DNA of 64,000 nt from UBA1081 sp045535305 (lineage in GTDB: Bacteria > Bacillota > Clostridia > Oscillospirales > Acutalibacteraceae), in contig JAZSLJ010000091.1 of assembly GCA_045535305.1 (NCBI GenBank), positions 1-64,000 on the forward strand, read 5' to 3'. This document shows positions 41,497-49,770 of the stretch, piece after piece. A program made the position numbers and the translations under genes. The notes beneath the pieces were generated by a model. The model was not told the DNA's origin, did no database searches, and saw only the letters and a list, made by a program, of their open reading frames with translations. The first letter of the stretch is position 1. Every line of letters starts with the position of its first letter.

Positions 41497-43497
41497 TTAC
41501 TCCAGCTGTGCGGCTCTGCGCAGAATTTTTCTTGCGTCTTCGGCGGTGATCATATCATTCAGGTCAAAATCAGCCGCTATGGTGTATATTTCGGTCAGTC
41601 TGAAAATGCCCGCTGATGCACGAAGCACAAGTCTTGCATCTGCGGCGGTGATTATGCCGTTTGAATCAAGGTCGCCCTTTACAATTATTTTGTATTCTGC
41701 GGCAGTCTTGTTGCCGTTATAAATCCGAATGGTAGAGCCTGTTCCGATAAGGTCATCGTTTGTGATGATTTTGCCAAAGGAATTGAGAATGTTTATTTTT
41801 TCATTTTTAATCTGTTTGCTGAGTACGGATTTACTTGTTTCAACGGAAATTATAACAGATTTTTTATCGTGGTTTACAGCTATGTTGCTGTCATCGGACA
41901 AAATAAGAAGCTTTGACTGCTCTGTAACGGTTTCCTTTTCTGTGGTATTCTGATTAGGCTTGACCGTTGTTGTGGGAACAGTTGAGGGCTCTTTTTTTGT
42001 TGTGGTTTCGGGTGCCGCTGTTGTGGTATGCTCTGCAGTTTCCTTTTCGGGGACTGTAGTTGTTTCTGCAGTTGTTGACTCCTCCGACGGGCCGTTATTA
42101 TCGGTTGTAGGTTCATCTTTGATTGCGGCAAAGTGTATTTTTGCAGTTGTGAGTTCAGTGTTGAAGGAATCAATCTGAATTTGTGCCCATTCAAGATTTG
42201 TGCCTGTGAAATAAACGTTTTTGAGTCCGTAACAGTAATCAAAGGCACTCTCGCCGATAGTTTTTACATTTTTACCAATTGTAACAGATTTAAGGTTTTC
42301 GCATCTGAAAAAGGCGAAAGGCTCAATCTCTGTAACGCTGTCGGGAATGGTGATTGATGTAAGTCCGTTACATTCAAAGAATATTGAGTCAGAAATTGCA
42401 GTAATACCTGCGGGCAGAGTTACGGTTGTTAATGAATCACAGTTGATGAATGCAAAAACGCCGATATGTTTAACGCTTGACGGTATATCTGCAACTGCAA
42501 GTTTTGAGCAGTTTGCAAATGTGTAATCGCTTATTGCTGTTAAGTTTTTGCTTAATGATACCATTGTAAGCTTTGTACAGCCTTCAAAGGCATTGTTGCC
42601 TATATTTTTAACCGAATCGGGCATATAGACAGTTGTAAGTGAGGCGCAGTTCTTAAAAGCATTGTCTGCGACAAGCACTGTGCCTTCTTTGATGCTGTAA
42701 GTGCCTGAAAGGGCATTTTTTGCAGAGATAAGACAGTTGTTTATATATAAAACGCCGTTTATGCGATTTGCTTCATTATTATAATAAGCGGTGTTTGCAA
42801 ATGCATTACTTTTGATTGACGTTATATTGTCGGATATTGTAATGTTTGCAAGTGCAGAACAATGATTGAAAGCATCTTTTTCAATAACTGTTATGTTTTC
42901 TTCCAGAACAATATCTGTAACAGATTCGCACATATAAAACGCTTTTGTTGCTATTACGGAAACACCGCGGGGAATCTCAAGGGTTTTGAGAGATGAGCAA
43001 CCGTAAAAAGCACTTGCTCCTATTTTGGCGTCAACAGGAAAATCCTTAGATACTGCCGTTGTTGTTACGCTTTCAAGATTGTCGCAGCTAAAGAATGCGT
43101 AATCGCCTATTTGAATATTGTTATCCGGTAATTCAACGGATTTAAGATTTTTGCACATATAAAAAGCGTATGTGTCAATAAGCTTAACGCTTTCGGGTAC
43201 AGAAACGGTTTCTATAGATTCTTTGTTATAAAAAGCGTATTTGCCGATTGACGTTATGCCGTTTTCAATAATTACGGATGTAAAATGTTGGTTATACCAG
43301 GGAACATCCATATAGTTTCCCCAATCTGGCATATTTCCGCTTCCGCTGATGGTCAGTTTGCCCTGTACATCGGTTTTCCAGCTGATGTTTTCACCGCAAC
43401 TTCCGCTTGCTGTTGCATCCTCTGCAATAACAGACAGGGGTAAGCAGGTAAGAATCAATATTATTGACAGTAATAATGCTGTTAATTTTTTACTCAC
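41497..43497 (-). CDS. Secreted BspA-like leucine-rich repeat protein with C-terminal dockerin
   Basis: 666 residues. Signal peptide (1 to about 25), a short domain, then about 14 BspA-type LRR_5 repeats (I-x-x-YAFxxCxxLxxVxxPxxVxxI) from about 70 to 435, a Thr/Pro/Glu-rich linker (about 445-515), a small beta domain, and a dockerin type I (about 605-666) with two calcium loops, DLDSNGIITAADARLVLR and DFDLNDMITAEDARKILR. The LRR part may bind host or plant polymers; the dockerin would fix it to a cohesin. GTG start with AAGAGG. It follows the radical SAM gene by 27 bases. Confidence 0.9.
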   Translation of the reverse strand: MSKKLTALLLSIILILTCLPLSVIAEDATASGSCGENISWKTDVQGKLTISGSGNMPDWGNYMDVPWYNQHFTSVIIENGITSIGKYAFYNKESIETVSVPESVKLIDTYAFYMCKNLKSVELPDNNIQIGDYAFFSCDNLESVTTTAVSKDFPVDAKIGASAFYGCSSLKTLEIPRGVSVIATKAFYMCESVTDIVLEENITVIEKDAFNHCSALANITISDNITSIKSNAFANTAYYNNEANRINGVLYINNCLISAKNALSGTYSIKEGTVLVADNAFKNCASLTTVYMPDSVKNIGNNAFEGCTKLTMVSLSKNLTAISDYTFANCSKLAVADIPSSVKHIGVFAFINCDSLTTVTLPAGITAISDSIFFECNGLTSITIPDSVTEIEPFAFFRCENLKSVTIGKNVKTIGESAFDYCYGLKNVYFTGTNLEWAQIQIDSFNTELTTAKIHFAAIKDEPTTDNNGPSEESTTAETTTVPEKETAEHTTTAAPETTTKKEPSTVPTTTVKPNQNTTEKETVTEQSKLLILSDDSNIAVNHDKKSVIISVETSKSVLSKQIKNEKINILNSFGKIITNDDLIGTGSTIRIYNGNKTAAEYKIIVKGDLDSNGIITAADARLVLRASAGIFRLTEIYTIAADFDLNDMITAEDARKILRRAAQLE

Positions 43498-43524
43498 TTT
43501 TATTCCTCTTTCCCAATGGGTGTT

Positions 43525-44130
43525 TTATTTGATGTAGGTGCGTATTCTTAAATCAATGCCCTTTTCTTCGCATAATTTTTTGCACTTTTCAATAGCATCT
43601 TCCCCGATGGTATCTACTACGCTCATTTTTACACAGGGTATATAATTCTGGCAATCCTTTGTGAATTTTATCATCGCATCAAAGGATTTTAAGCCGAATT
43701 TAGGATGAACTATACTGTTATAGCTTTCTGCATCCGGTGCATTAAGGCTTACTGATACGGAATCTATAAGACCTGCCATTTTTTCTGCACTGTTGTCGCA
43801 TTTATTGATAAGGTCGGAAAGTCCGTTTGTGTTAAGACGGATTTTTACGTTTTTAATTGACTTTATATATTTTGCAGTTGCAAGTAATTTGTCAAGAGCG
43901 CATGTTGGTTCTCCGAATCCGCAGAAAATAACATCCTCAACGTCTGTCCAGTCAAATTCGTTGACAGCGGCTATGATTTCTTCTAATGCGGGCTCGTGGT
44001 CAAGCCACAGACTGCCCATATCGCCAAGACCTGATTTGTTGTGTCTTACGCAGAATTCACAGTCGCAGGGACAGGCATTGGTTATGTTGAGATAGACTTT
44101 GTTGCCGTAGGTATATACAATGTTTTGCAT
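43525..44130 (-). CDS. TatD-associated radical SAM protein
   Basis: 201 residues, short. The cluster motif is ACPCDCEFCVRH (CxxxCxxC at about residues 20-27), followed by VIFCGFGEPT and LNTNGLSDLI. The size and N-terminus (TYGNKVYLNITNACPCDCEFC) fit the TatD-linked radical SAM family. No tatD gene is beside it here. Substrate unknown. Starts 18 bases after the ECF S-component gene in a leftward operon with the ribosomal genes. Confidence 0.87.
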   Translation of the reverse strand: MQNIVYTYGNKVYLNITNACPCDCEFCVRHNKSGLGDMGSLWLDHEPALEEIIAAVNEFDWTDVEDVIFCGFGEPTCALDKLLATAKYIKSIKNVKIRLNTNGLSDLINKCDNSAEKMAGLIDSVSVSLNAPDAESYNSIVHPKFGLKSFDAMIKFTKDCQNYIPCVKMSVVDTIGEDAIEKCKKLCEEKGIDLRIRTYIK

Positions 44131-44148
44131 GATTGAATAATCTTTCTG

Positions 44149-44658
44149 TTAAATTTTTGTTTGAATCTTTGTTTTTAACTGCATCTTGTCAAATGCAGCC
44201 GCAACTATATAAAATACAATCATACTTGCCGCCGCCTGCGCCAGATTCCAGATAATTCCGGGTACTGCCGCCGCAAAGGAGTTTGCAAGAAAGGCATCTG
44301 CAAAAAAGTAAACAAGGGGAGTTATAATGATGCCTGCCAGGGGCGCAAGATAATTTCTTTTTGTGAGAATCTTGTTGTCTTTGTGTGTAAAAGCTATTGT
44401 GAGCAGGGCTTTTACAATAATTGTAAAGGGTGCATAAACGGAATACCCTGAAAGAATATCCGCAAGACCGCCGCCGATTGCTGCAGCTGCCATAGCATAA
44501 GGCATAGGCAAAAATGTTGCGGCAATATAAATCATTGTGTCGCCCAGATGTACATATCCGCCGCCCGGAATGGGGATTTTGGGGAAGAATGTAAGACCAG
44601 TAACGAGTGCGGCAAACATAGCCGCCATAACAATTCTTAATAATTTTTTGTTTTTCAT
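44149..44658 (-). CDS. ECF transporter S component, vitamin uptake type
   Basis: 169 residues, about five to six membrane helices. The N-terminal A-x3-A-like segment (MAAMFAALVTG) and PIPGGGYVHLGDTMIYIAA followed by AIGGGLADILSGYSVYAPFTIIVKAL are typical of ECF S components of the thiamine/pyrimidine or HmpT-like branch. It would bind a micronutrient and work with a shared EcfAAT module encoded elsewhere. No riboswitch was seen ahead of it that could name the ligand. Confidence 0.83.
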   Translation of the reverse strand: MKNKKLLRIVMAAMFAALVTGLTFFPKIPIPGGGYVHLGDTMIYIAATFLPMPYAMAAAAIGGGLADILSGYSVYAPFTIIVKALLTIAFTHKDNKILTKRNYLAPLAGIIITPLVYFFADAFLANSFAAAVPGIIWNLAQAAASMIVFYIVAAAFDKMQLKTKIQTKI

Positions 44659-44682
44659 ATATAATTCACCTTCAAATAAAAA

Positions 44683-45225
44683 TTATTCTGCTGAATCTCC
44701 GAATTTGAGTTCATAGTTTTTTAATGCGGATTCGATAATAGATATTGCTTCGGCTGCATCCTTAACCTCATCTACAGCGGTATCCTTGTGTTCAAGAGCC
44801 TTGTAAACTCTGAAGAAATGAGTCATTTCATCGTAAATATGTCTGGGTAGGGCAAAAATGCTTCTGTACACATTGTATGTGGGGTCGCCGAAAGGCACTG
44901 CAATAATTTTTTCGTCAGATCTGCCGTTATCAATCATTTTTATAACGCCGATGGGATAACATCTTACAAGCGTAAGGGGATCAAGAGGCTCCGAGCAGAG
45001 GACAAGAACATCAAGAGGGTCAAGGTCATCTGCATATGTTCTGGGGATAAATCCGTAGTTTGCGGGGTAGTGAGTTGATGTGTGAAGCACACGGTCAAGC
45101 ATAATAAGCCCCGTTTCTTTGTCTAATTCGTATTTATTTTTACTTCCTTTCGGAATTTCCACAACAGCCATAAAATCTGTGGGAGTAATTCTTTCGGGAT
45201 TGATTGAATGCCATATGTTACTCAT
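44683..45225 (-). CDS. ppa: Inorganic pyrophosphatase (family I)
   Basis: 180 residues. Family I motif: EIPKGSKNKYELDKETG, YPANYGFIPRTYADDLDPLDVLVL with the metal-binding Asp cluster, then DEKIIAVP. Splits PPi to drive biosynthesis. The ATG at 45225 has AAGGAAGGAG ahead; the longer frame (to 45252) starts before that RBS. It follows rpmA by 71 bases. Confidence 0.95.
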   Translation of the reverse strand: MSNIWHSINPERITPTDFMAVVEIPKGSKNKYELDKETGLIMLDRVLHTSTHYPANYGFIPRTYADDLDPLDVLVLCSEPLDPLTLVRCYPIGVIKMIDNGRSDEKIIAVPFGDPTYNVYRSIFALPRHIYDEMTHFFRVYKALEHKDTAVDEVKDAAEAISIIESALKNYELKFGDSAE

Positions 45226-45296
45226 AAATATTCTCCTTCCTTGAGAAAACATAAAAGCCTACACCGTATAAAGGCATAGGCTTCAAGTTGTATAAA

Positions 45297-45575
45297 TCAG
45301 TTTTCGTAAACGCTGACCTTCTTGCGGTCTTTGCCCATACGCTCAAACTTAACGGTGCCGTTAACAAGAGCAAAAAGTGTATCGTCAGAACCTTTGCCCA
45401 CGTTGTTGCCGGGATGGATGTGAGTGCCTCTCTGGCGAACAAGGATTGTTCCTGCATTAACAGCCTGACCGTCTGCACGCTTTACGCCGAGTCTTTTTGA
45501 TTCAGAATCACGGCCGTTACGGGTTGAACCCGCACCTTTTTTATGTGCGAAGAGCTGAATGTTTATCTTAAGCAT
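45297..45575 (-). CDS. rpmA: Ribosomal protein L27
   Basis: 92 residues. N-terminal Firmicutes extension MLKINIQLF followed by AHKKGAGSTRNGRDSESKRLGVK, with the cleavage site after F9 recognised by Prp. The rest matches bL27. The mature N-terminus reaches the peptidyl transferase centre. It is 2 bases after prp. Confidence 0.98.
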   Translation of the reverse strand: MLKINIQLFAHKKGAGSTRNGRDSESKRLGVKRADGQAVNAGTILVRQRGTHIHPGNNVGKGSDDTLFALVNGTVKFERMGKDRKKVSVYEN

Positions 45576-45577
45576 AA

Positions 45578-45889
45578 TTACACCTCCGTAGTTATTTCGA
45601 TAAAATCCGGATTGTCTTTGGAAAGCTCCGATAAATGAAGCTGTAGTCCTTTAAGAATATCCGTTGCAGCTTTTGATGTGCTGCCGAGCATAATTTTCAT
45701 ATATCCGTCCTCAACATCTGCATCAATGTCAATTCCGATGATTTCGGTTATTGTATTTACCGTCATATATGCCGCGGACGAAACTGCCGCACATATAATA
45801 TCCTGACCGCATTCTGCATAACCGGAATGACCGTCAATAACAAATCCGCAAGGCTGATTGTTACGAATATAAAAGGTTGCCCGAATCAT
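45578..45889 (-). CDS. prp: Ribosomal-processing cysteine protease Prp
   Basis: 103 residues. Catalytic His 21 and Cys 33 in GHSGYAECGQDIICAAVSS, the Prp signature. Removes the first nine residues of L27. Always between L21 and L27 in Firmicutes, as here; its ATG overlaps the rplU stop by one base. Confidence 0.96.
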   Translation of the reverse strand: MIRATFYIRNNQPCGFVIDGHSGYAECGQDIICAAVSSAAYMTVNTITEIIGIDIDADVEDGYMKIMLGSTSKAATDILKGLQLHLSELSKDNPDFIEITTEV

Positions 45890-46200
45890 TAAGCGTTGAT
45901 TGAAGCAACTTCAATCTTTGTGTAGGGCTGTCTGTGGCCCATCTTACGCTTTTCGTTCTTCTTTGCTTTGTAAGTTGAAACAGTGATCTTCTTGCCTTTG
46001 CCGTTTTTAACAGCCTTAGCAACAACTGTTGCACCTTCAACATAGGGAGCGCCGACTTTGATGCCGTCATCTGCACCTACAGCAATAACCTTATCAAAAA
46101 CTACTTCGCTGTCAGCTTCAACGTCAAGCTTTTCGATGAAAACAACAGAGCCTTCCTCTACTTTGTACTGCTTGCCGCCTGTTTCGATAATTGCGTACAT
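45889..46200 (-). CDS. rplU: Ribosomal protein L21
   Basis: 103 residues. MYAIIETGGKQYKVEEG at the start and KMGHRQPYTKIEV near the end define bL21. First gene of the rplU-prp-rpmA operon, with a structured leader and a good promoter ahead. Confidence 0.98.
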   Translation of the reverse strand: MYAIIETGGKQYKVEEGSVVFIEKLDVEADSEVVFDKVIAVGADDGIKVGAPYVEGATVVAKAVKNGKGKKITVSTYKAKKNEKRKMGHRQPYTKIEVASINA

Positions 46201-46289
46201 TGTGATTTACCTTCCTTTTATAGACTCGCTGCGACGGGCGGTTAAAACGCTTGTAAGGGCATGGTTATCCCTTGCCTGCCACATGCGGC
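46201..46289 (-). promoter_or_regulatory. Probable L21 leader (ribosomal protein autoregulation)
   Basis: Roughly 90 bases of 5' UTR between the promoter and rplU. On the minus strand it has a GGCAAGGG...CCCTTAC stem-loop after GCCGCATGTGGCAG. Its place and shape fit the Firmicutes L21 leader; I have not scored it with a covariance model. Confidence 0.6.
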
Positions 46290-46295
46290 TTAACA

Positions 46296-46324
46296 ATTTT
46301 ATCATACAAAAGCCGTTGTGTCAA
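46296..46324 (-). promoter_or_regulatory. Promoter of the rplU operon
   Basis: Minus strand TTGACA, 17 bases, TAAAAT. Confidence 0.78.
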
Positions 46325-46397
46325 TATTAAAACATTAAATTACATTATAAATTTAAGGGTTTTGCAAGGCTTTGCATAATGCAAAATGCACAACAGA

Positions 46398-47798
46398 TTA
46401 TATATTAAAGAACTTTTTAGCGTTGTTGTAGGAAATATCCTCTGCAAGCTTTGCAAGAGCTTTTTCGTCGTTGGGGTAAAGTCCCTTTGCAACCATATCA
46501 CCCATAAGTCCGCAGAGAATACGGCGGAAATATTCGTGTCTGGGGTAGGAGAGGAATGAACGGGAGTCGGTAACCATACCTACGAATTTGCCCAATGCAC
46601 CAAGATTGCCCAGAGATTTCATCTGTTCTCTCATGCCGTCGATATTGTCATTGAACCACCAGGCAGAGCCGAACTGAATCTTGCTTTCTGCTTCGCTTGA
46701 CTGGAAATTGCCCAGCATTGTGCCGAGAACGTAATTGTCTTTAGGATTGAGTGTAAAGAGAACGGTTTTTGGCAGATTACCCTCAACTGCGAGAGAATCG
46801 AGCATTCTTGAAAGCTTTTGTGCGATTTCTTTGTCGTCGATAGAATCGTAGCCTGTGTCGGGACCGAGCTTTCTGAACATGGCGGTGTTGTTGTTTCTCA
46901 TAGCGCCCATATGAAGCTCCATAACCCAACCGAGTCTTGCATATTCTGTTGCAAGAACCTGTAAAAGTGCAGTTTTGAATTTATCTGCTTCAACAACGGA
47001 AATTGCATCACCGTTTACACCCTTGTTGAAGATTGCTTCAAGCTCATCGGCAGTTGCTTCTTCATAAGGAACGTAAGCGAATGCGTGGTCGCTTGCACAG
47101 CAGCCGAGAGAATGGAAAAATTCGATTCTTTCTTTAAGAACATTGCAAAGAGCAGTAAAGCTTTCAATTTTTCTTCCTGCTCTTTTTTCCATATCAGAGA
47201 GCCAGAGCTTCCACGCGGGAGCTTCAACTGCAAGAGCCTTGTCGGGTCTGAATGCAGGCAGAACTTTGCATTTAAAGCTTTCATCTTTCGCAAGAAGAAT
47301 ATGATATTCAAGGCTGTCTGCAGGGTCGTCCGTTGTGCAGAGGTGGGATACATTTGATTTTTCTATAAGCTCACGGGGAGTGAATCCGCCTGCATTTATA
47401 GCGGCGTTTGCTCTGTTCCATATATCATCGGCTGTATCCTCGTTGAGAATGTCGTAAATGCCGAAATAACGGCGGAGCTCAAGATGCGACCAATGGTAGA
47501 TAGGGTTGCCTATAAGGCAGGGCATAATTGATGCGAATTTTTTAAATTTTTCATATCCGCTTGCATCGCCTGTGATATATTTTTCATCAACACCGCAGGA
47601 ACGCATTGCGCGCCATTTATAGTGATCGCCGCCAAGCCAGAGATATGCAATATCTGCAGGTTGGTTGTTTTCGTAAATCTCTTTAGGTGAAAGATGACAG
47701 TGCCAGTCAAAAATAGGCATTTTGTCAGCCGCTTCAAAGGCTTTGATTGCGGGTTCGTTGTCCAAAAGGAAATCATTTCCCATAAATTCTTTAATCAT
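46398..47798 (-). CDS. uxaC: Glucuronate isomerase (uronate isomerase)
   Basis: 466 residues, full length. IFDWHCHLSPKEI gives the N-terminal metal-binding H-x-H of the amidohydrolase fold; GGDHYKWRAMRSCGV and FVGMVTDSRSFLSYPRHEYFRRIL are UxaC-specific. Converts D-glucuronate to D-fructuronate and D-galacturonate to tagaturonate. Its own promoter at 47821-47849; uxuA, uxuB and kdgK are not nearby, so the pathway is dispersed. RBS AGAGGTG. Confidence 0.96.
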   Translation of the reverse strand: MIKEFMGNDFLLDNEPAIKAFEAADKMPIFDWHCHLSPKEIYENNQPADIAYLWLGGDHYKWRAMRSCGVDEKYITGDASGYEKFKKFASIMPCLIGNPIYHWSHLELRRYFGIYDILNEDTADDIWNRANAAINAGGFTPRELIEKSNVSHLCTTDDPADSLEYHILLAKDESFKCKVLPAFRPDKALAVEAPAWKLWLSDMEKRAGRKIESFTALCNVLKERIEFFHSLGCCASDHAFAYVPYEEATADELEAIFNKGVNGDAISVVEADKFKTALLQVLATEYARLGWVMELHMGAMRNNNTAMFRKLGPDTGYDSIDDKEIAQKLSRMLDSLAVEGNLPKTVLFTLNPKDNYVLGTMLGNFQSSEAESKIQFGSAWWFNDNIDGMREQMKSLGNLGALGKFVGMVTDSRSFLSYPRHEYFRRILCGLMGDMVAKGLYPNDEKALAKLAEDISYNNAKKFFNI

Positions 47799-47820
47799 TT
47801 AAAACACCTCTTTGCCTTAT

Positions 47821-47849
47821 ATAATAGCAGATGCAACAGAGTAAATCAA
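47821..47849 (-). promoter_or_regulatory. Promoter of uxaC
   Basis: Minus strand TTGATT, 17 bases, TATTAT, just downstream of the repeat element. Confidence 0.6.
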
Positions 47850-47859
47850 GAATGAAAAA

Positions 47860-48018
47860 TTAAACAATAATTTATCGGCGGATGCCGATAAAAATGAGTA
47901 ATTAGCAATTAGCAATGAGTAATGGTGGAAAGGGCGTTGCCCTTTAACCCGATTTTATATAATTTAAGCCCGTAGGGCTTCCTTAATTGCTCATTGCTCC
48001 CTGCTCATTGCTCATTAC
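47860..48018. repeat. Palindromic heptamer-arm element, copy 2
   Basis: About 159 bases. Left end TTAAACAATAATTTA (47860-47874) is identical to copy 1. Then a small hairpin TCGGC-GGAT-GCCGA, a left arm of heptamers ATGAGTA-ATTAGCA-ATTAGCA-ATGAGTA, the 28-bp core (47927-47954; AAAGGGC-GTT-GCCCTTT plus AACCCGATT), a second hairpin AAGCCC-GTA-GGGCTT, and a right arm of TTGCTCA-like heptamers (47983-48018) that pairs with the left. The right outer end seen in copy 1 is missing. Confidence 0.8.
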
Positions 48019-48048
48019 AAAAAATAAGACCCGCAATTCGCAGGTCTT
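48018..48048 (-). terminator. Terminator of the acyl-CoA synthetase gene
   Basis: Minus strand AAGACCTGC-GAATT-GCGGGTCTT stem (one G-T pair), then ATTTTTTG. Confidence 0.82.
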
Positions 48049-48059
48049 TGCTGATAAAC

Positions 48060-49700
48060 TTAATTTGTAGTCTGTGCTTCAACAAGTCTTTCGCCGCAGT
48101 AGATTTCACGCAGTCTTGGTTTTTCGATTTTACCCGTTGCATTTCTGGGTACAGGTGCAAAGATAATCTTTTTAGGTCTTTTGTATCGGGGCAAACCGTC
48201 GCAGAATTCGTTGATTTCGTCCTCTGTGCAGGTCATACCCTCTTTGATTTCGATAATTGCAGTTGCAATTTCGCCAAGGCGCTTGTCGGGCAGACCGATA
48301 ACCGCAACGTCCTTGATTTTATCGTGAGCTCTGAGGAAATCTTCAATCTGAACAGGATAAAGATTTTCACCGCCGCTGATGATAACGTCTTTTTTACGGT
48401 CAACAAGGTAGATAAATCCGTCTTCGTCTACTTTTGCCATATCGCCTGTGAGAAGCCAGCCGTCATCGGTAAGCACTTCTGCAGAAGCTTCGGGGTTTTT
48501 GTAGTAGCATTTCATTACGCCGTCGCCTTTGACTGCAAGCTCTCCGACCTCACCGTCGGCAACAATATTGCGATGCTCGTCAACAATTTTTGTCTGCCAT
48601 CCGTAGCCTGCTTTGCCGATTGCGCCGACTTTATGTATATTTTCAACACCAAGATGTACACATCCGGGGCCGATTGATTCGGACAGACCGTAGTTTGTGT
48701 CGTACTGATGATGGGGGAACACCTTTTTCCATCTTTTTATAAGGCTGGGGGGAACGGGCTGTGCACCGATGTGCATTAATCTCCATTGTGTAAGCCTGTA
48801 ATCCTCAAGATTGATGTCGCCTCTGTCGATGGCGTCGAGAATATCCTGAGCCCAGGGCACAAGAAGCCAGATGATTGTTGCTTTTTCTTCGCTTGCCGCC
48901 TGAAGCACCCATTCGGGCTTTACGCCGCGGAGAATAACACCCTTGCTTGCGGAAAGCAGAGAGCCGAACCAATGCATTTTTGCACCCGTATGGTAAAGGG
49001 GAGGAATGCAAAGGAATACGTCATCTCTTGTTTGGGAGTGATGATTCTGCTCTGCTTTGCATGATGCCACAAGTGCGGCATGGCGGTGAAGAATAGCTTT
49101 GGGGAAGCCTGTTGTACCCGAAGAAAAATAGATTGCGGCATCGTCATCGTCGCTGATTTCCACGGGGGGAACAACGCTTGAGCAGAAATATGTCATATCC
49201 TGATAGTTGTCTGCAAAATCGGGAGTTTCATCTCTTTTGCCTACATAGAAATAGTCGCTGATGTCCATATCGTCTTTGACTGCGGAAACACGCTCAATAA
49301 ATTCAGGGCCTAAAACCATCATTTTTGAATCGGACAGGTCTGCACAGTATTTTATTTCATCAGCCGAATAACGGTAGTTCATAGGTACTGCCAATGCGCC
49401 TGTTTTAAGGATACCGAAATAAATCGGCAGCCATTCTATGCAGTTCATAAGAAGAATTGCAACCTTGTCGCCTTTTTTGATGCCTCTTGTGAAAAGAAGG
49501 TTTGCAAAGCGGTTTGCGTTAATGTCAAATTCACGCCAGGTCATCTCACGGCGGTATTTTTCTGATTCGCTGGCTTCAATAAGGTTGTATTCGCGCCAGG
49601 TTATGTTTCTTTCCGGCTGATTTGCGGGATTGATTTCCACAAGGCTTACATCGTTGGGGTAAAGCCTTGCGTTGCGTTCAAGATATTCTGTAATAGGCAT
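48060..49700 (-). CDS. AMP-forming acyl-CoA synthetase (class I adenylate-forming enzyme)
   Basis: 546 residues. P-loop-like motif YFSSGTTGFPKA, YGLSESIG, GWLLTGDMAKVDEDG and the A10 Lys in PRNATGKIEK, all in order. Activates a carboxylic acid with ATP and transfers it to CoA; substrate not predictable. The N-terminal region contains two similar ITWREY/MTWREF segments about 24 residues apart. RBS AAGGAG. It follows the sodium:solute symporter by 70 bases with a hairpin between, so the pair may take up and activate the same acid. Confidence 0.9.
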   Translation of the reverse strand: MPITEYLERNARLYPNDVSLVEINPANQPERNITWREYNLIEASESEKYRREMTWREFDINANRFANLLFTRGIKKGDKVAILLMNCIEWLPIYFGILKTGALAVPMNYRYSADEIKYCADLSDSKMMVLGPEFIERVSAVKDDMDISDYFYVGKRDETPDFADNYQDMTYFCSSVVPPVEISDDDDAAIYFSSGTTGFPKAILHRHAALVASCKAEQNHHSQTRDDVFLCIPPLYHTGAKMHWFGSLLSASKGVILRGVKPEWVLQAASEEKATIIWLLVPWAQDILDAIDRGDINLEDYRLTQWRLMHIGAQPVPPSLIKRWKKVFPHHQYDTNYGLSESIGPGCVHLGVENIHKVGAIGKAGYGWQTKIVDEHRNIVADGEVGELAVKGDGVMKCYYKNPEASAEVLTDDGWLLTGDMAKVDEDGFIYLVDRKKDVIISGGENLYPVQIEDFLRAHDKIKDVAVIGLPDKRLGEIATAIIEIKEGMTCTEDEINEFCDGLPRYKRPKKIIFAPVPRNATGKIEKPRLREIYCGERLVEAQTTN

Positions 49701-49726
49701 ATTTTTAACTCCTTATATACACCGAA

Positions 49727-49750
49727 ATACGCCTCTGCAACAAGGCGTAT
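49727..49750 (-). terminator. Hairpin between symporter and acyl-CoA synthetase
   Basis: ATACGCC...GGCGTAT stem with a poor T-run; may be an attenuating or processing hairpin rather than a full stop. Confidence 0.4.
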
Positions 49751-49770
49751 CCGGCTATTAATTTTTTTAA

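Noticed and set aside
41880..42248. Minus-strand Gln/Pro-rich frame
   Set aside because: Shifted reading of the Thr-rich linker in the LRR-dockerin gene.
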